Assembly: GCF_028069725.1 (NCBI RefSeq)
Contig: NZ_JANEWG010000003.1
Span: 1 to 64,000 of the forward strand
DNA from: Citrobacter sp. Awk 4
GTDB taxonomy: Bacteria > Pseudomonadota > Gammaproteobacteria > Enterobacterales > Enterobacteriaceae
Direction: 5' to 3'
DNA length: 64,000 nt
The notes below the pieces were generated by a model. It saw nothing but the letters and a program-made list of their open reading frames with translations. It had not been told where the DNA came from and did not search any database. The translations under genes and the position numbers were made by a program. Positions 53,447-62,644 of the stretch are shown one piece after another. Position 1 is the first letter of the stretch; each line of letters starts with the position of its first letter.

Positions 53447-54715
53447 ATGTATGATTTTGTGATTATTGGCGGCGGCATCATCGGTATGTCGACCGCCATG
53501 CAGCTGATTGATGTCTACCCGGACGCCAAAATTGTGGTGCTGGAAAAAGAGTCCGCACCGGCCTGTCATCAGACGGGCCACAACAGCGGTGTCATTCATG
53601 CCGGGGTTTACTACACCCCCGGCAGCCTGAAAGCGCAGTTTTGCCTGGCGGGAAACAAGGCCACCAAAGCCTTCTGCGATCAAAACGGCATTCGCTACGA
53701 CGAATGCGGAAAAATGCTGGTCGCCACCTCCGAACTGGAAATGGAACGGATGCGGGCGTTATGGGATCGTACGGCAGCCAACGGGCTGGAACGCGAGTGG
53801 CTCAGTGCCGAAGCGCTGCGCGAACGCGAGCCGAACATTAGCGGACTGGGCGGCATTTTTGTGCCTTCCAGCGGGATCGTCAGCTATCGCGAAGTCACCG
53901 CCGCAATGGCGAAAATCTTCCAGGCAAAAGGCGGCGAGATTGTTTATCACGCCGAGGTGAGCGCCCTGAAAGAGCACGCGACCGGCGTGGTTGTCCACAC
54001 CCGGCAGGGGCATGAATTTGAAGCCTCGACGCTGATTAGCTGCTCCGGACTGATGGCCGACCGGCTGGTCAAAATGCTGGGAGTCAATCCCGGTTTTATT
54101 ATCTGCCCGTTCCGTGGCGAGTATTTCCGCCTGGCGCCTGAGCATAATCACATCGTCAACCATTTGATCTACCCGATCCCCGATCCGGCGATGCCGTTTC
54201 TTGGCGTACATCTCACCCGCATGATCGACGGCAGCGTCACGGTCGGCCCCAACGCCGTACTCGCTTTTAAACGCGAAGGTTATCGCAAACGCGACTTCTC
54301 CTTCAGCGACACGCTGGAGATCCTCGGGTCATCCGGGATCCGTCGTGTGCTGCAAAACAATCTGCGTTCAGGCCTCGGTGAAATGAAAAACTCGCTGTGC
54401 AAAAGCGGCTACCTACGATTGGTACAAAAATACTGCCCGAGCCTGACATTAAAAGATCTCCAGCCGTGGCCTGCGGGCGTACGGGCGCAGGCGGTTTCGC
54501 CTGACGGAAAGCTTATCGACGACTTTCTGTTTGTGACCACGCCGCGTTCTATCCATACCTGTAACGCCCCTTCTCCTGCGGCGACATCGGCGATTCCGAT
54601 CGGCGCCCATATCGTCAGCAAAGTACAGACGCTACTGGAGAGCCAACACAATTCCGGACGCACGCTGCGTGCGGCACGTAGCGTGGACACCTTACACGCC
54701 GCATTTACCCGTTAA
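53447..54715 (+). CDS. lhgO: L-2-hydroxyglutarate dehydrogenase (quinone)
   Basis: LhgO oxidises L-2-hydroxyglutarate to 2-oxoglutarate, passing electrons to membrane quinones. The 422-residue flavoprotein shows the FAD motif DFVIIGGGIIGMSTAMQLID at its N-terminus, HNSGVIHAGVYYTPGSLKAQ near residue 50 and GEYFRLAPEHNHIVNHLIYP near 225. Length equals E. coli YgaF/LhgO. It follows csiD by 23 bases and precedes gabD by about 23 bases. Confidence 0.94.
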   Translation: MYDFVIIGGGIIGMSTAMQLIDVYPDAKIVVLEKESAPACHQTGHNSGVIHAGVYYTPGSLKAQFCLAGNKATKAFCDQNGIRYDECGKMLVATSELEMERMRALWDRTAANGLEREWLSAEALREREPNISGLGGIFVPSSGIVSYREVTAAMAKIFQAKGGEIVYHAEVSALKEHATGVVVHTRQGHEFEASTLISCSGLMADRLVKMLGVNPGFIICPFRGEYFRLAPEHNHIVNHLIYPIPDPAMPFLGVHLTRMIDGSVTVGPNAVLAFKREGYRKRDFSFSDTLEILGSSGIRRVLQNNLRSGLGEMKNSLCKSGYLRLVQKYCPSLTLKDLQPWPAGVRAQAVSPDGKLIDDFLFVTTPRSIHTCNAPSPAATSAIPIGAHIVSKVQTLLESQHNSGRTLRAARSVDTLHAAFTR

Positions 54716-54738
54716 ACACCTTGAGACAGGAAGCAATC

Positions 54739-56187
54739 ATGCAACTTAACGATCCAACCTTGTTCCGCCAACAGGCTTTTATTGACGGCCAGTGGCGCGA
54801 TGCCCACAGCGGCGATGTGATCGCAGTGAACAATCCTGCAAACGGTCAACAACTGGGCAGCGTCCCCAAAATGGGGGCCAGTGAAACCCGCGAGGCCATT
54901 GAAGCCGCGAACCGCGCCCTTCCCGCCTGGCGTGCGCTGACCGCCAAAGAGCGGGCCAATATACTGCGTCGCTGGTTCAATCTGATGATGGAACACCAGG
55001 ACGACCTGGCGCGTCTGATGACCCTGGAACAGGGCAAGCCGCTGGCTGAAGCGAAAGGTGAGATAGTCTATGCCGCTTCCTTTATTGAATGGTTTGCCGA
55101 AGAGGGCAAACGTATTTATGGCGACACCATTCCGGGCCATCAGGCAGACAAACGTCTGATCGTCATCAAACAACCGATTGGCGTCACTGCAGCCATTACG
55201 CCGTGGAACTTCCCATCGGCCATGATCACCCGTAAGGCGGGTCCGGCGCTGGCCGCAGGCTGCACTATGGTGCTCAAACCCGCCAGCCAGACACCGTTTT
55301 CCGCGCTGGCGCTGGCGGAACTGGCACATCGCGCCGGAGTTCCCGCCGGAGTTTTCAACGTCGTCACCGGATCAGCAAGCGCTGTCGGCAATGAACTGAC
55401 CGGCAACCCACTGGTGCGCAAACTCTCCTTTACGGGCTCCACAGAAATTGGCCGTCAGTTAATGGAACAGTGCGCCAAAGACATCAAAAAAGTCTCTCTG
55501 GAACTTGGCGGCAACGCGCCGTTTATCGTTTTTGACGATGCCGATCTGGATAAAGCGGTAGAAGGCGCACTGGCCTCAAAATTCCGTAATGCCGGGCAGA
55601 CCTGCGTCTGCGCCAACCGCCTGTATGTGCAGGACGGCGTCTACGAGCGATTTGCCGAAAAACTGCAGCAGGCAGTGAACAAACTGCATCTCGGCGATGG
55701 CTTACAGGCAGGCGTCACCACCGGACCGCTGATCGATGAGAAAGCCGTCGCCAAAGTGAAAGAACACATCGCGGATGCCGTCGAAAAAGGCGCGCGCGTG
55801 ATCACTGGCGGTCAGGCGCATGCGCTGGGCGGCAACTTCTTCCAGCCCACTATTCTGGCGGATGTCCCGCGTGATGCGAAAGTGGCCAAAGAAGAGACGT
55901 TCGGCCCGCTCGCGCCGCTGTTCCGCTTTAAAGATGAAGCCGACGTGATTCATCAGGCCAACGACACCGAGTTCGGTCTGGCCGCCTATTTCTATGCCCG
56001 CGATCTGAGCCGCGTATTCCGCGTCGGCGAAGCGCTGGAGTACGGCATTGTGGGGATCAACACCGGCATTATCTCTAACGAAGTCGCTCCCTTTGGGGGG
56101 ATCAAAGCCTCCGGCCTTGGCCGTGAAGGTTCCAAATACGGTATCGAAGATTATTTAGAAATCAAATACATGTGTATCGGCCTTTAA
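54739..56187 (+). CDS. gabD: NADP-dependent succinate-semialdehyde dehydrogenase
   Basis: GabD oxidises succinate semialdehyde (and glutarate semialdehyde) to the acid. The 482-residue ALDH has PWNFPSAMITRKAGPALAAG, the Glu in LELGGNAPFIVFDDADLD (about residue 255) and the catalytic Cys in FRNAGQTCVCANRLYVQDG (about residue 288). The start ATG at 54739 has AGGAAG upstream; an in-frame TTG at 54721 is not needed. It overlaps no neighbour and lies within the gab operon. Confidence 0.95.
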   Translation: MQLNDPTLFRQQAFIDGQWRDAHSGDVIAVNNPANGQQLGSVPKMGASETREAIEAANRALPAWRALTAKERANILRRWFNLMMEHQDDLARLMTLEQGKPLAEAKGEIVYAASFIEWFAEEGKRIYGDTIPGHQADKRLIVIKQPIGVTAAITPWNFPSAMITRKAGPALAAGCTMVLKPASQTPFSALALAELAHRAGVPAGVFNVVTGSASAVGNELTGNPLVRKLSFTGSTEIGRQLMEQCAKDIKKVSLELGGNAPFIVFDDADLDKAVEGALASKFRNAGQTCVCANRLYVQDGVYERFAEKLQQAVNKLHLGDGLQAGVTTGPLIDEKAVAKVKEHIADAVEKGARVITGGQAHALGGNFFQPTILADVPRDAKVAKEETFGPLAPLFRFKDEADVIHQANDTEFGLAAYFYARDLSRVFRVGEALEYGIVGINTGIISNEVAPFGGIKASGLGREGSKYGIEDYLEIKYMCIGL

Positions 56188-56222
56188 GTAAACCTTACCT
56201 GATTGAAGACTGGAGAAAATGA

Positions 56223-57506
56223 ATGAGCACCAATAAAGAATTAATGCAGCGCCGCAGCAACGCCGTTCCTCGCGGCGTTGGGCAGATTCACCCCATCTTT
56301 GCCGATCGCGCAGAAAACTGCCGCGTCTGGGATGTTGAAGGCCGTGAGTTTCTTGATTTTGCGGGCGGCATTGCGGTGCTGAATACCGGACACCTGCATC
56401 CGGGGATCGTCTCAGCAGTAGAAGAACAGCTGAAGAAATTGTCGCACACCTGTTTTCAGGTGCTGGCCTATGAACCGTACCTGGAACTGTGTGAAATCAT
56501 GAACCAGAAAGTACCGGGGGATTTTGCCAAGAAAACCCTGCTGGTGACCACCGGTTCAGAAGCGGTTGAGAATGCGGTGAAAATCGCCCGCGCCGCCACC
56601 AAACGCAGCGGCACCATTGCGTTTAGCGGTGCTTACCACGGCCGTACCCACTACACGCTCTCGCTGACCGGGAAAGTGAATCCGTACTCCGCCGGGATGG
56701 GCCTGATGCCTGGCCACGTTTATCGTGCGCTGTACCCTTGCGCGCTGCACGGTATCAGCGATGACGATGCGATTGCCAGCATTCAGCGTATCTTCAAAAA
56801 CGATGCCGCGCCGGAAGACATTGCCGCTATCGTCATCGAACCTGTTCAGGGAGAAGGCGGTTTTTATGCCGCCTCCCCGGCCTTTATGAAACGCCTGCGC
56901 GCGATTTGCGACGAGCACGGCATCATGCTGATTGCCGATGAAGTGCAGAGCGGCGCAGGCCGTACCGGCACACTGTTCGCTATGGAACAAATGGGCGTCG
57001 CCCCGGATATTACGACCTTTGCCAAATCCATTGCCGGGGGTTTCCCGCTGGCGGGCGTGACCGGTCGTGCCGAAGTGATGGACGCCGTTGCTCCGGGTGG
57101 TCTGGGCGGCACGTATGCCGGTAACCCGATTGCCTGCGCCGCCGCGCTGGCGGTTCTGAAAATCTTCGAGCAGGAAAATCTGCTGCAAAAAGCCAACTCA
57201 TTGGGCAAAACCCTGCGTGAAGGACTGCTGTCCATTGCCGAAACACACCCGGAAATCGGTGATGTTCGCGGACTGGGCGCCATGATTGCCATCGAACTGT
57301 TTGAAAATGGCGATCACAGTAAACCCGATGCGAAGCTGACGGCGGAAATCGTCGCCCGCGCGCGTGACAAAGGCTTGATCCTGCTCTCCTGCGGCCCTTA
57401 CTACAACGTGCTGCGTATTCTGGTACCGCTGACCATTGAAGATGCGCAGATCCGCCAGGGGCTGGAGATCATCGCCCAGTGTTTTGATGAGGCTAAACAA
57501 CGCTAA
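56223..57506 (+). CDS. gabT: 4-aminobutyrate (5-aminovalerate) aminotransferase
   Basis: GabT transfers the amino group of GABA or 5-aminovalerate to 2-oxoglutarate, forming the semialdehyde that GabD uses. The 427-residue PLP enzyme has the substrate pocket FAGGIAVLNTGHLHPGIVSA, the phosphate site TTGSEAVENAVKIARAATKR, LIADEVQSGAGRTGTLFAME and the PLP lysine in TTFAKSIAGGFPLAGVTGR (about residue 268). Length is exactly standard. Confidence 0.95.
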   Translation: MSTNKELMQRRSNAVPRGVGQIHPIFADRAENCRVWDVEGREFLDFAGGIAVLNTGHLHPGIVSAVEEQLKKLSHTCFQVLAYEPYLELCEIMNQKVPGDFAKKTLLVTTGSEAVENAVKIARAATKRSGTIAFSGAYHGRTHYTLSLTGKVNPYSAGMGLMPGHVYRALYPCALHGISDDDAIASIQRIFKNDAAPEDIAAIVIEPVQGEGGFYAASPAFMKRLRAICDEHGIMLIADEVQSGAGRTGTLFAMEQMGVAPDITTFAKSIAGGFPLAGVTGRAEVMDAVAPGGLGGTYAGNPIACAAALAVLKIFEQENLLQKANSLGKTLREGLLSIAETHPEIGDVRGLGAMIAIELFENGDHSKPDAKLTAEIVARARDKGLILLSCGPYYNVLRILVPLTIEDAQIRQGLEIIAQCFDEAKQR

Positions 57507-57564
57507 GGCTATACCTCGTTGCTAACGGAATGATGACGATGCAGTAAACACAACAATAATACGC

Positions 57565-57593
57565 GTGCCCCGACGCGGGAAATGTCGGGGTGC
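57565..57593 (+). other. Hairpin between gabT and gabP
   Basis: CCCCGAC (57568-57574) pairs with GTCGGGG (57584-57590). It lies within the 121-base gap between gabT and gabP. No T-run follows, so it may be an mRNA processing or stability element that lowers gabP relative to gabT. Confidence 0.5.
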
Positions 57594-57627
57594 TCTCCCA
57601 AGTGACACACTTTCGAGAGGATAGAAG

Positions 57628-59028
57628 ATGGGGCAAGCGTCAGAATCACATGCTTTAGGGGGCGGGCTGAAATCACGCCACGTCACCATGTTATCTATTG
57701 CCGGTGTTATCGGCGCGAGTTTATTTGTCGGCTCCAGCGTTGCTATTGCTGAAGCCGGGCCTGCCGTTCTGCTGGCCTATCTGTTTGCCGGTCTGTTGGT
57801 GGTGATGATCATGCGTATGCTGGCTGAAATGGCTGTCGCCACGCCAGACACCGGGTCTTTTTCCACCTATGCGGATAAAGCGATTGGTCCGTGGGCGGGA
57901 TATACCATTGGCTGGCTGTACTGGTGGTTCTGGGTATTGGTGATTCCGCTGGAAGCCAATATCGCGGCCATCATCCTGAATTCATGGGTTCCTGGCATAC
58001 CTATCTGGTTGTTTTCACTGGTTATCACACTCGCTCTAACGGGCAGTAATTTGCTGAGCGTCAAAAACTATGGCGAATTTGAGTTCTGGCTGGCGCTGTG
58101 CAAAGTGATTGCCATTCTGGCGTTTATCGCGCTGGGCGCGGTGGCGATCAGTGGTTTTTATCCGTATGCCGAAGTGAGCGGTATTTCCCGCTTATGGGAT
58201 CAAGGCGGCTTTATGCCAAATGGCTTTGGTGCCGTACTGAGCGCCATGCTGATTACGATGTTTTCGTTTATGGGGGCGGAAATCGTCACCATCGCCGCGG
58301 CGGAATCCGACACACCGGGCAAACACATCGTGCGGGCAACTAACTCGGTTATCTGGCGTATTTCTATCTTCTATCTGTGCTCGATTTTCGTGGTGGTGGC
58401 GCTGATCCCCTGGAACATGCCAGGGCTTAAGAGTGTGGGTTCGTATCGTTCGGTGCTGGAGTTGCTGCATATTCCGCACGCCAAACTGATTATGGACTGC
58501 GTCATTTTACTGTCGGTCACCAGTTGTCTGAACTCCGCGCTGTATACGGCGTCCAGGATGCTTTACTCCCTGAGCCATCGCGGCGATGCGCCAGCGTTTA
58601 TGGGCAAAACCAACCGCAGCAAAACGCCTTATGTGGCAGTGCTGCTCTCAACCGGCGCGGCGTTTTTAACGGTGGTGGTTAACTATTATGCTCCGGCAAA
58701 AGTGTTTAAATTCCTGATCGACAGTTCAGGTGCCATCGCGCTGTTGGTGTATCTGGTCATTGCCGTCTCTCAATTGCGGATGCGTAAAATTCTTCTGGCG
58801 CAGGGGAGCGACATTACACTGAGAATGTGGCTCTATCCGTGGTTAACCTGGCTGGTGATTGCCTTTATCGCTTTCGTCCTGATCGCCATGTTATTCCGGC
58901 CCGCACAGCAGCTTGAGGTGATTTCCACAGGGCTTCTGGGCTTGGGGATCATTTGTACGGTTCCGATTATGTCACGCTGGAAAAAGCTGCTATCGTGGCA
59001 AAAAGCACCGTTACAAAATACACGTTAG
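57628..59028 (+). CDS. gabP: GABA permease
   Basis: GabP imports 4-aminobutyrate with protons. The 466-residue inner-membrane protein has 12 hydrophobic helices and the amino acid permease pattern VIGASLFVGSSVAIAEAGPA, MRMLAEMAVATPDTGSFSTY and ATNSVIWRISIFYLCSIFVV near residue 240. Length and sequence fit E. coli GabP. It precedes csiR by 51 bases. Confidence 0.94.
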   Translation: MGQASESHALGGGLKSRHVTMLSIAGVIGASLFVGSSVAIAEAGPAVLLAYLFAGLLVVMIMRMLAEMAVATPDTGSFSTYADKAIGPWAGYTIGWLYWWFWVLVIPLEANIAAIILNSWVPGIPIWLFSLVITLALTGSNLLSVKNYGEFEFWLALCKVIAILAFIALGAVAISGFYPYAEVSGISRLWDQGGFMPNGFGAVLSAMLITMFSFMGAEIVTIAAAESDTPGKHIVRATNSVIWRISIFYLCSIFVVVALIPWNMPGLKSVGSYRSVLELLHIPHAKLIMDCVILLSVTSCLNSALYTASRMLYSLSHRGDAPAFMGKTNRSKTPYVAVLLSTGAAFLTVVVNYYAPAKVFKFLIDSSGAIALLVYLVIAVSQLRMRKILLAQGSDITLRMWLYPWLTWLVIAFIAFVLIAMLFRPAQQLEVISTGLLGLGIICTVPIMSRWKKLLSWQKAPLQNTR

Positions 59029-59035
59029 ACCTGTT

Positions 59036-59051
59036 CCCGGCGCAAGCCGGG
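59036..59051 (+). other. Hairpin between gabP and csiR
   Basis: CCCGGC-GCAA-GCCGGG forms a six-bp GC stem with a stable GNRA loop, eight bases after the gabP stop. A poor T-run (ATAGTGATTTTATTC) follows, so it may attenuate read-through into csiR. Confidence 0.5.
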
Positions 59052-59079
59052 ATAGTGATTTTATTCAGGAGTCGCACCC

Positions 59080-59772
59080 ATGACCGCCACTTCCCAGCCG
59101 ACGGCCATCGATGGATACCACTGGCTTAAAAATGACATCATTCGCGGTATTTATCAGCCCGATGAAAAACTGCGCATGAGTTTACTGACTTCGCGTTATG
59201 AGCTTGGCGTGGGACCGCTACGAGAAGCCCTTTCCCAACTGGTGGCGGAACGACTGGTGACCGTGGTCAATCAGAAAGGCTACCGTGTGGCTCCCATGTC
59301 CGGGCAGGAACTGCTCGATATCTTCGATGCCCGCGCCAATACGGAAGCCATGCTGGTACGGCTGGCTATTGAGCGCGGTGACGACGCATGGGAAGCAGAG
59401 ATCCTCGCCAGAGCGCATATGCTGAATAAACTGGAATCAAGCGATGCCAGTGAAGGAATGCTGGATGAGTGGGATCAGCGTCATCAGGCGTTTCATTCCG
59501 CCATCGTCGCCGGATGCGGTTCACATTATCTGCTGCAAATGCGTGAACGCCTGTTTGATCTTGCCGCGCGCTACCGGTTTATCTGGCTGCGTGAAACGGT
59601 CCTGTCGGTTGAAATGCTGGAAGATAAACATAACCAGCACCAGACGCTGACCGAGGCGATTCTGGCGCGGGATGCACAACGCGCCAGCGAGTTAATGCGC
59701 CAGCATTTACTGACGCCAATCCCGATTATTCAGCAGGCGATGTCCGGGAAACTTCAGCAAGAGCAGACCTGA
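59080..59772 (+). CDS. csiR: GntR/FadR-type repressor of csiD-gab operon
   Basis: CsiR (GlaR) represses the csiD operon in the absence of glutarate. The 230-residue protein has an N-terminal winged helix (DEKLRMSLLTSRYELGVGPL, REALSQLVAERLVTVVNQKG) and a C-terminal FCD effector domain (FDARANTEAMLVRLAIERGD, DQRHQAFHSAIVAGCGSHYL) with a metal-type His pair. Length and context match E. coli CsiR. An overlapping bidirectional terminator lies at its end. Confidence 0.92.
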   Translation: MTATSQPTAIDGYHWLKNDIIRGIYQPDEKLRMSLLTSRYELGVGPLREALSQLVAERLVTVVNQKGYRVAPMSGQELLDIFDARANTEAMLVRLAIERGDDAWEAEILARAHMLNKLESSDASEGMLDEWDQRHQAFHSAIVAGCGSHYLLQMRERLFDLAARYRFIWLRETVLSVEMLEDKHNQHQTLTEAILARDAQRASELMRQHLLTPIPIIQQAMSGKLQQEQT

Positions 59773-59783
59773 GGTCTGTTCTT
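59759..59783. terminator. Bidirectional terminator between csiR and yqaE
   Basis: AAGAGCAGACC (59759-59769) pairs with GGTCTGTTCTT (59773-59783) around TGA, a stem of 11 pairs with one G-T wobble. It overlaps the csiR stop and faces the converging yqaE, so it serves both directions. Confidence 0.8.
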
Positions 59784-59798
59784 GCTATACGTCAAAAA

Positions 59799-59957
59799 TC
59801 AGTCGCGAGTTTGGATCCAGAAAGCATGGATAAGGCCGGGGATGTAGCCCAGTAGCGTCAAAATGATGTTCAGGATAAATGCCCAGCCGAATCCTTTCCC
59901 CAGCAGTACGCCGAGCGGGGGAAGAAGGATGGTAATCACGATTCGCCAGAAACCCAT
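59799..59957 (-). CDS. yqaE: Small hydrophobic membrane protein YqaE (PMP3 family)
   Basis: The 52-residue product starts MGFWRIVITILLPPLGVLLG and ends GLIHAFWIQTRD. It has two membrane helices with the PPLGVLLGKGF turn of the PMP3/UPF0057 family, associated with membrane potential and stress. It matches E. coli YqaE almost residue for residue. The gene is too short for a long-frame search and lies in a different frame from a spurious longer reading at this place. In E. coli ygaU would lie between csiR and this gene but it is absent here. Confidence 0.93.
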   Translation of the reverse strand: MGFWRIVITILLPPLGVLLGKGFGWAFILNIILTLLGYIPGLIHAFWIQTRD

Positions 59958-60139
59958 ACACACTCCAAAAAGTAAAATTACTCATTGTTTAAAAAAGAGA
60001 TTTTCTCTCTAAGCGTAGTCATTTTACCCAACTCTGCCAATTTACCCCGTTTCTTTTACCCTCTTTTACGCTCTTGACGCTGGCATACTGTTGCGCAGTA
60101 TTTTAGAATTACCTTAATTTAGATAATACTTAAATAACC

Positions 60140-60439
60140 ATGACTGAACTCGAACAACTTCAGGCCAGCGCTGAACAGGCCGCCGCCCTGCTAAAAGCCA
60201 TGAGCAACCCAAAGCGGTTGTTGATTTTATGCATGCTCTGCGGTTCGCCGGGCACCAGTGCGGGTGAACTGGCGCGGGCGACAGGACTTAGCCCTTCTGC
60301 CACCTCTCAACATCTGGCGCGTATGCGCGAAGAAGGGCTTATTGACAGCCAGCGTGATGCCCAGCGTATTCATTACTTCATTAAAAATAAGGCGGTAGGT
60401 TCACTGATCGCCACATTGAAAACCCTCTACTGCCCATAA
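60140..60439 (+). CDS. ygaV: ArsR-family regulator YgaV
   Basis: YgaV is a 99-residue winged-helix repressor of the ArsR type that controls ygaVP and responds to tributyltin and reactive sulfur in E. coli. It shows NPKRLLILCMLCGSPGTSAG with Cys residues and the DNA-reading helix GLSPSATSQHLARMREEGLI, then SQRDAQRIHYFIKNKAV. It lies 9 bases before ygaP in the same operon. Confidence 0.93.
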   Translation: MTELEQLQASAEQAAALLKAMSNPKRLLILCMLCGSPGTSAGELARATGLSPSATSQHLARMREEGLIDSQRDAQRIHYFIKNKAVGSLIATLKTLYCP

Positions 60440-60448
60440 GGAGCCATT

Positions 60449-60976
60449 ATGACAAGCGGGATGATTTCCCCACGTGAGGCGCAGGCGCTGATAGCGCAGG
60501 GCGCAATGCTAATTGATATCCGCGATGCCGATGAGTATCTGCATGAACATATACCTGACGCCCATCTGGTTCCGCTCCCCACCCTTGAGCAGGGCACGTT
60601 ACCCGGCCATCTGCGCGGGGAGTGCGTTATCTTTCATTGCCAGTCGGGGAGGCGCACGCAAAACAATATAGCAAGGCTACAGGCGGTTGCGGCTCCGGCA
60701 AAAGTCTGGCTGCTGGAAGGGGGTATTGATGGCTGGAAAGCGGCGTCGTTACCCGTCGCAAAGGACACATCGCAGCCGCTGCCGCTTATGCGTCAGGTGC
60801 AGATTGCCGCGGGCGGGCTGATTTTACTCGGGGTTGTGCTGGGATATGCGGTGAGTCAGGGCTTCTTCCTGCTGAGCGGTTTTGTCGGCGCGGGGCTGAT
60901 GCTGGCCGGATTCACCGGTTTTTGCGGGATGGCGCGTCTGCTCGATAAAATGCCCTGGAACCGTCGCGCGCATTAA
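60449..60976 (+). CDS. ygaP: Membrane rhodanese YgaP
   Basis: The 175-residue protein has a rhodanese domain ([20 protein letters not shown]) with the catalytic Cys in [19 protein letters not shown] (about residue 64), followed by two C-terminal membrane helices ([40 protein letters not shown]). It transfers sulfane sulfur at the inner membrane and is the partner of YgaV. Its size matches E. coli YgaP. Confidence 0.93.
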   Translation: MTSGMISPREAQALIAQGAMLIDIRDADEYLHEHIPDAHLVPLPTLEQGTLPGHLRGECVIFHCQSGRRTQNNIARLQAVAAPAKVWLLEGGIDGWKAASLPVAKDTSQPLPLMRQVQIAAGGLILLGVVLGYAVSQGFFLLSGFVGAGLMLAGFTGFCGMARLLDKMPWNRRAH

Positions 60977-61019
60977 TAACCTGGCATGATGTACGTGTTG
61001 CGCCATTTCCGGGAGTAAA

Positions 61020-61047
61020 CCGGAGGCAGTTTAACGCTGCCATCCGG
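61020..61047. repeat. REP-like hairpin after ygaP
   Basis: CCGGAGGCAG and CTGCCATCCGG pair around TTTAACG, a typical REP core with a small mismatch, lying between the convergent ygaP and stpA genes. It should protect both mRNAs at their 3-prime ends. Confidence 0.6.
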
Positions 61048-61063
61048 CATATCACGCTCAGAA

Positions 61064-61465
61064 TTAAATCAAGAAATCATCCAAAGATTTACCGGCTGCC
61101 AGCGCCTGAGCAATCGGCTTAGGCGTACGCCCCTGCCCGGTCCAGGTTTTCGTTTCACCATTAAAATCGACAAAACGGTATTTTGCCGGACGCGGCTGAC
61201 GTTTTTTCGAGACACGAGGTGCCGTCATTTGCATTCCCAGTAATTCTTCTGGGTTAATGCCGTCCGCTTTCATCAGCTCCAGAAAAGTTTTAATTTTCTC
61301 TTGCTGCTCTGCACGTTGACGCTGCTGCTGTTCTTCTTCTTCACGTCTTTCTTTAGTGACAACCCTGAATTTTTCGAGCATTTCTTCAAGAACGTCAATG
61401 GAGAATTCGCGAGCCATTGCACGCAACGTACGAATATTATTTAAGTTCTGTAACATCACATTCAT
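61064..61465 (-). CDS. stpA: H-NS paralogue StpA
   Basis: StpA is an H-NS-like nucleoid protein that binds AT-rich DNA and acts as an RNA chaperone. The 133-residue product has the N-terminal oligomerisation helices (MAREFSIDVLEEMLEKFRVV, KERREEEEQQQRQRAEQQEK), a basic linker (KKRQPRPAKYRF) and the DNA-binding TWTGQGRTPKPIAQALAAGK. It is close to E. coli StpA along its length (133 versus 134). It faces ygaP and is divergent from alaE across an AT-rich region. Confidence 0.95.
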   Translation of the reverse strand: MNVMLQNLNNIRTLRAMAREFSIDVLEEMLEKFRVVTKERREEEEQQQRQRAEQQEKIKTFLELMKADGINPEELLGMQMTAPRVSKKRQPRPAKYRFVDFNGETKTWTGQGRTPKPIAQALAAGKSLDDFLI

Positions 61466-62159
61466 AATAATAAAAACCTTTTAACGCAGAAAACCAAAAA
61501 CTGTATTACAGAGAGAAGTGTATTCGATATTTAATGATATTTCCAGCCCATGACATACTGAAGAATATTATGAAATATCACTTTATAATGATTATTTATC
61601 AAGCACCCTCAATGAGTATATTTTTTCCAGGTTGCAAATTATGAATAAATAAAAAAATATATTTTTCTGTGGTGTGTCAGACAATCCGTGCAAAATAAGC
61701 GACCGAAGGAATATGTCACTCATCCGCCACTGAAGCTTAGTGAATAGAGATGGATAAAAATTGAATAATTAGTCAAAGTGTTTAGATGGAATTTTATGCT
61801 GCTAAATTAACTTGCACAGCATTAAACCTGCTGGAAAAACAAAAACCGCCGGCACCACCGGATTCTCTGTCGAATCTGGCACATTTCACAATGACTCTCA
61901 AAAAAACCAAAAAAACAACCATTTATAACCAATTGATTTAAAATGTATTTTTTACAAACAAACACCGAAAATCCCGAAATGTACAAAAAACAGACTCACA
62001 CAGAGCATTTTATCGACAAAAAGCGCATAAATAAAAATTTTACGCTAATTGCTAGTTATTATATAGAGATATACTCTATGCAAAAGCGAAAAGGCTTCGC
62101 TAATTCACTGCAAGGAAGTATTTAACGACGATTGTTCCCCTTTGACAAGGAGCATTAAC
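61466..62159. other. AT-rich stpA-alaE intergenic region
   Basis: This 690-base gap is very AT-rich with repeated A- and T-tracts (TAAAAAAATATATTTTTCTG-type at about 61650, and poly-A stretches at 61905-61920), which would bend DNA and bind H-NS/StpA. It carries the promoters of stpA and alaE, the latter with AAGGAGC before the ATG at 62160. A short frame at 61943-62125 lacks a ribosome site. A small RNA could be hidden here but I see no hairpin and T-run pair. Confidence 0.55.
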
Positions 62160-62609
62160 ATGTTCTCACCGCAGTCACGCTTGCGTCATGCTGTCGCTGA
62201 CACGTTCGCGATGGTTGTTTACTGTTCTGTCGTGAACATGTTGATCGAGATATTCCTCTCCGGAATGACCTTTGAACAGTCACTTTCATCCAGACTGGTT
62301 GCCATACCCGTTAACATCCTTATTGCATGGCCATATGGAATGTACCGCGACCTGTTCATGCGCGTTTCACGCAAGGCAAGTTCAGCAGGATGGGTGAAAA
62401 ACCTGGCGGATATTCTGGCTTATGTGACTTTCCAGTCGCCTGTTTATGTCGCTATTTTATTGACGGTTGGCGCAGACTGGCATCAGATCACCGCGGCGGT
62501 GAGTTCAAATATCGTGGTATCCATGTTGATGGGGGCCGTTTACGGCTATTTTCTCGACTACTGCCGTCGCCTGTTTAAGGTCAGCAGTTACCATCAGGCC
62601 AAAGCCTGA
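62160..62609 (+). CDS. alaE: L-alanine exporter
   Basis: AlaE (YgaW) exports L-alanine and dipeptide-derived alanine across the inner membrane. The 149-residue protein starts [20 protein letters not shown], has four hydrophobic helices and [60 protein letters not shown], identical in layout to E. coli AlaE. The start at 62160 has a good AAGGAGC site; a TTG at 62142 is only an in-frame extension. Confidence 0.94.
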   Translation: MFSPQSRLRHAVADTFAMVVYCSVVNMLIEIFLSGMTFEQSLSSRLVAIPVNILIAWPYGMYRDLFMRVSRKASSAGWVKNLADILAYVTFQSPVYVAILLTVGADWHQITAAVSSNIVVSMLMGAVYGYFLDYCRRLFKVSSYHQAKA

Positions 62610-62619
62610 GTTATCATTT

Positions 62620-62644
62620 GCGACTGGCCCCGCCAGTCGCTTGA
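62620..62644. terminator. Hairpin between alaE and ygaC
   Basis: GCGACTGGC (62620-62628) pairs with GCCAGTCGC (62632-62640) around CCC. It sits between convergent genes. T-rich flanks (TCATTTG to the left, TTGATTA to the right) allow either direction. Confidence 0.75.

Noticed and set aside
61943..62125. A 60-codon frame in the stpA-alaE gap
   Set aside because: No ribosome site and AT-rich; probably chance in AT-rich DNA.
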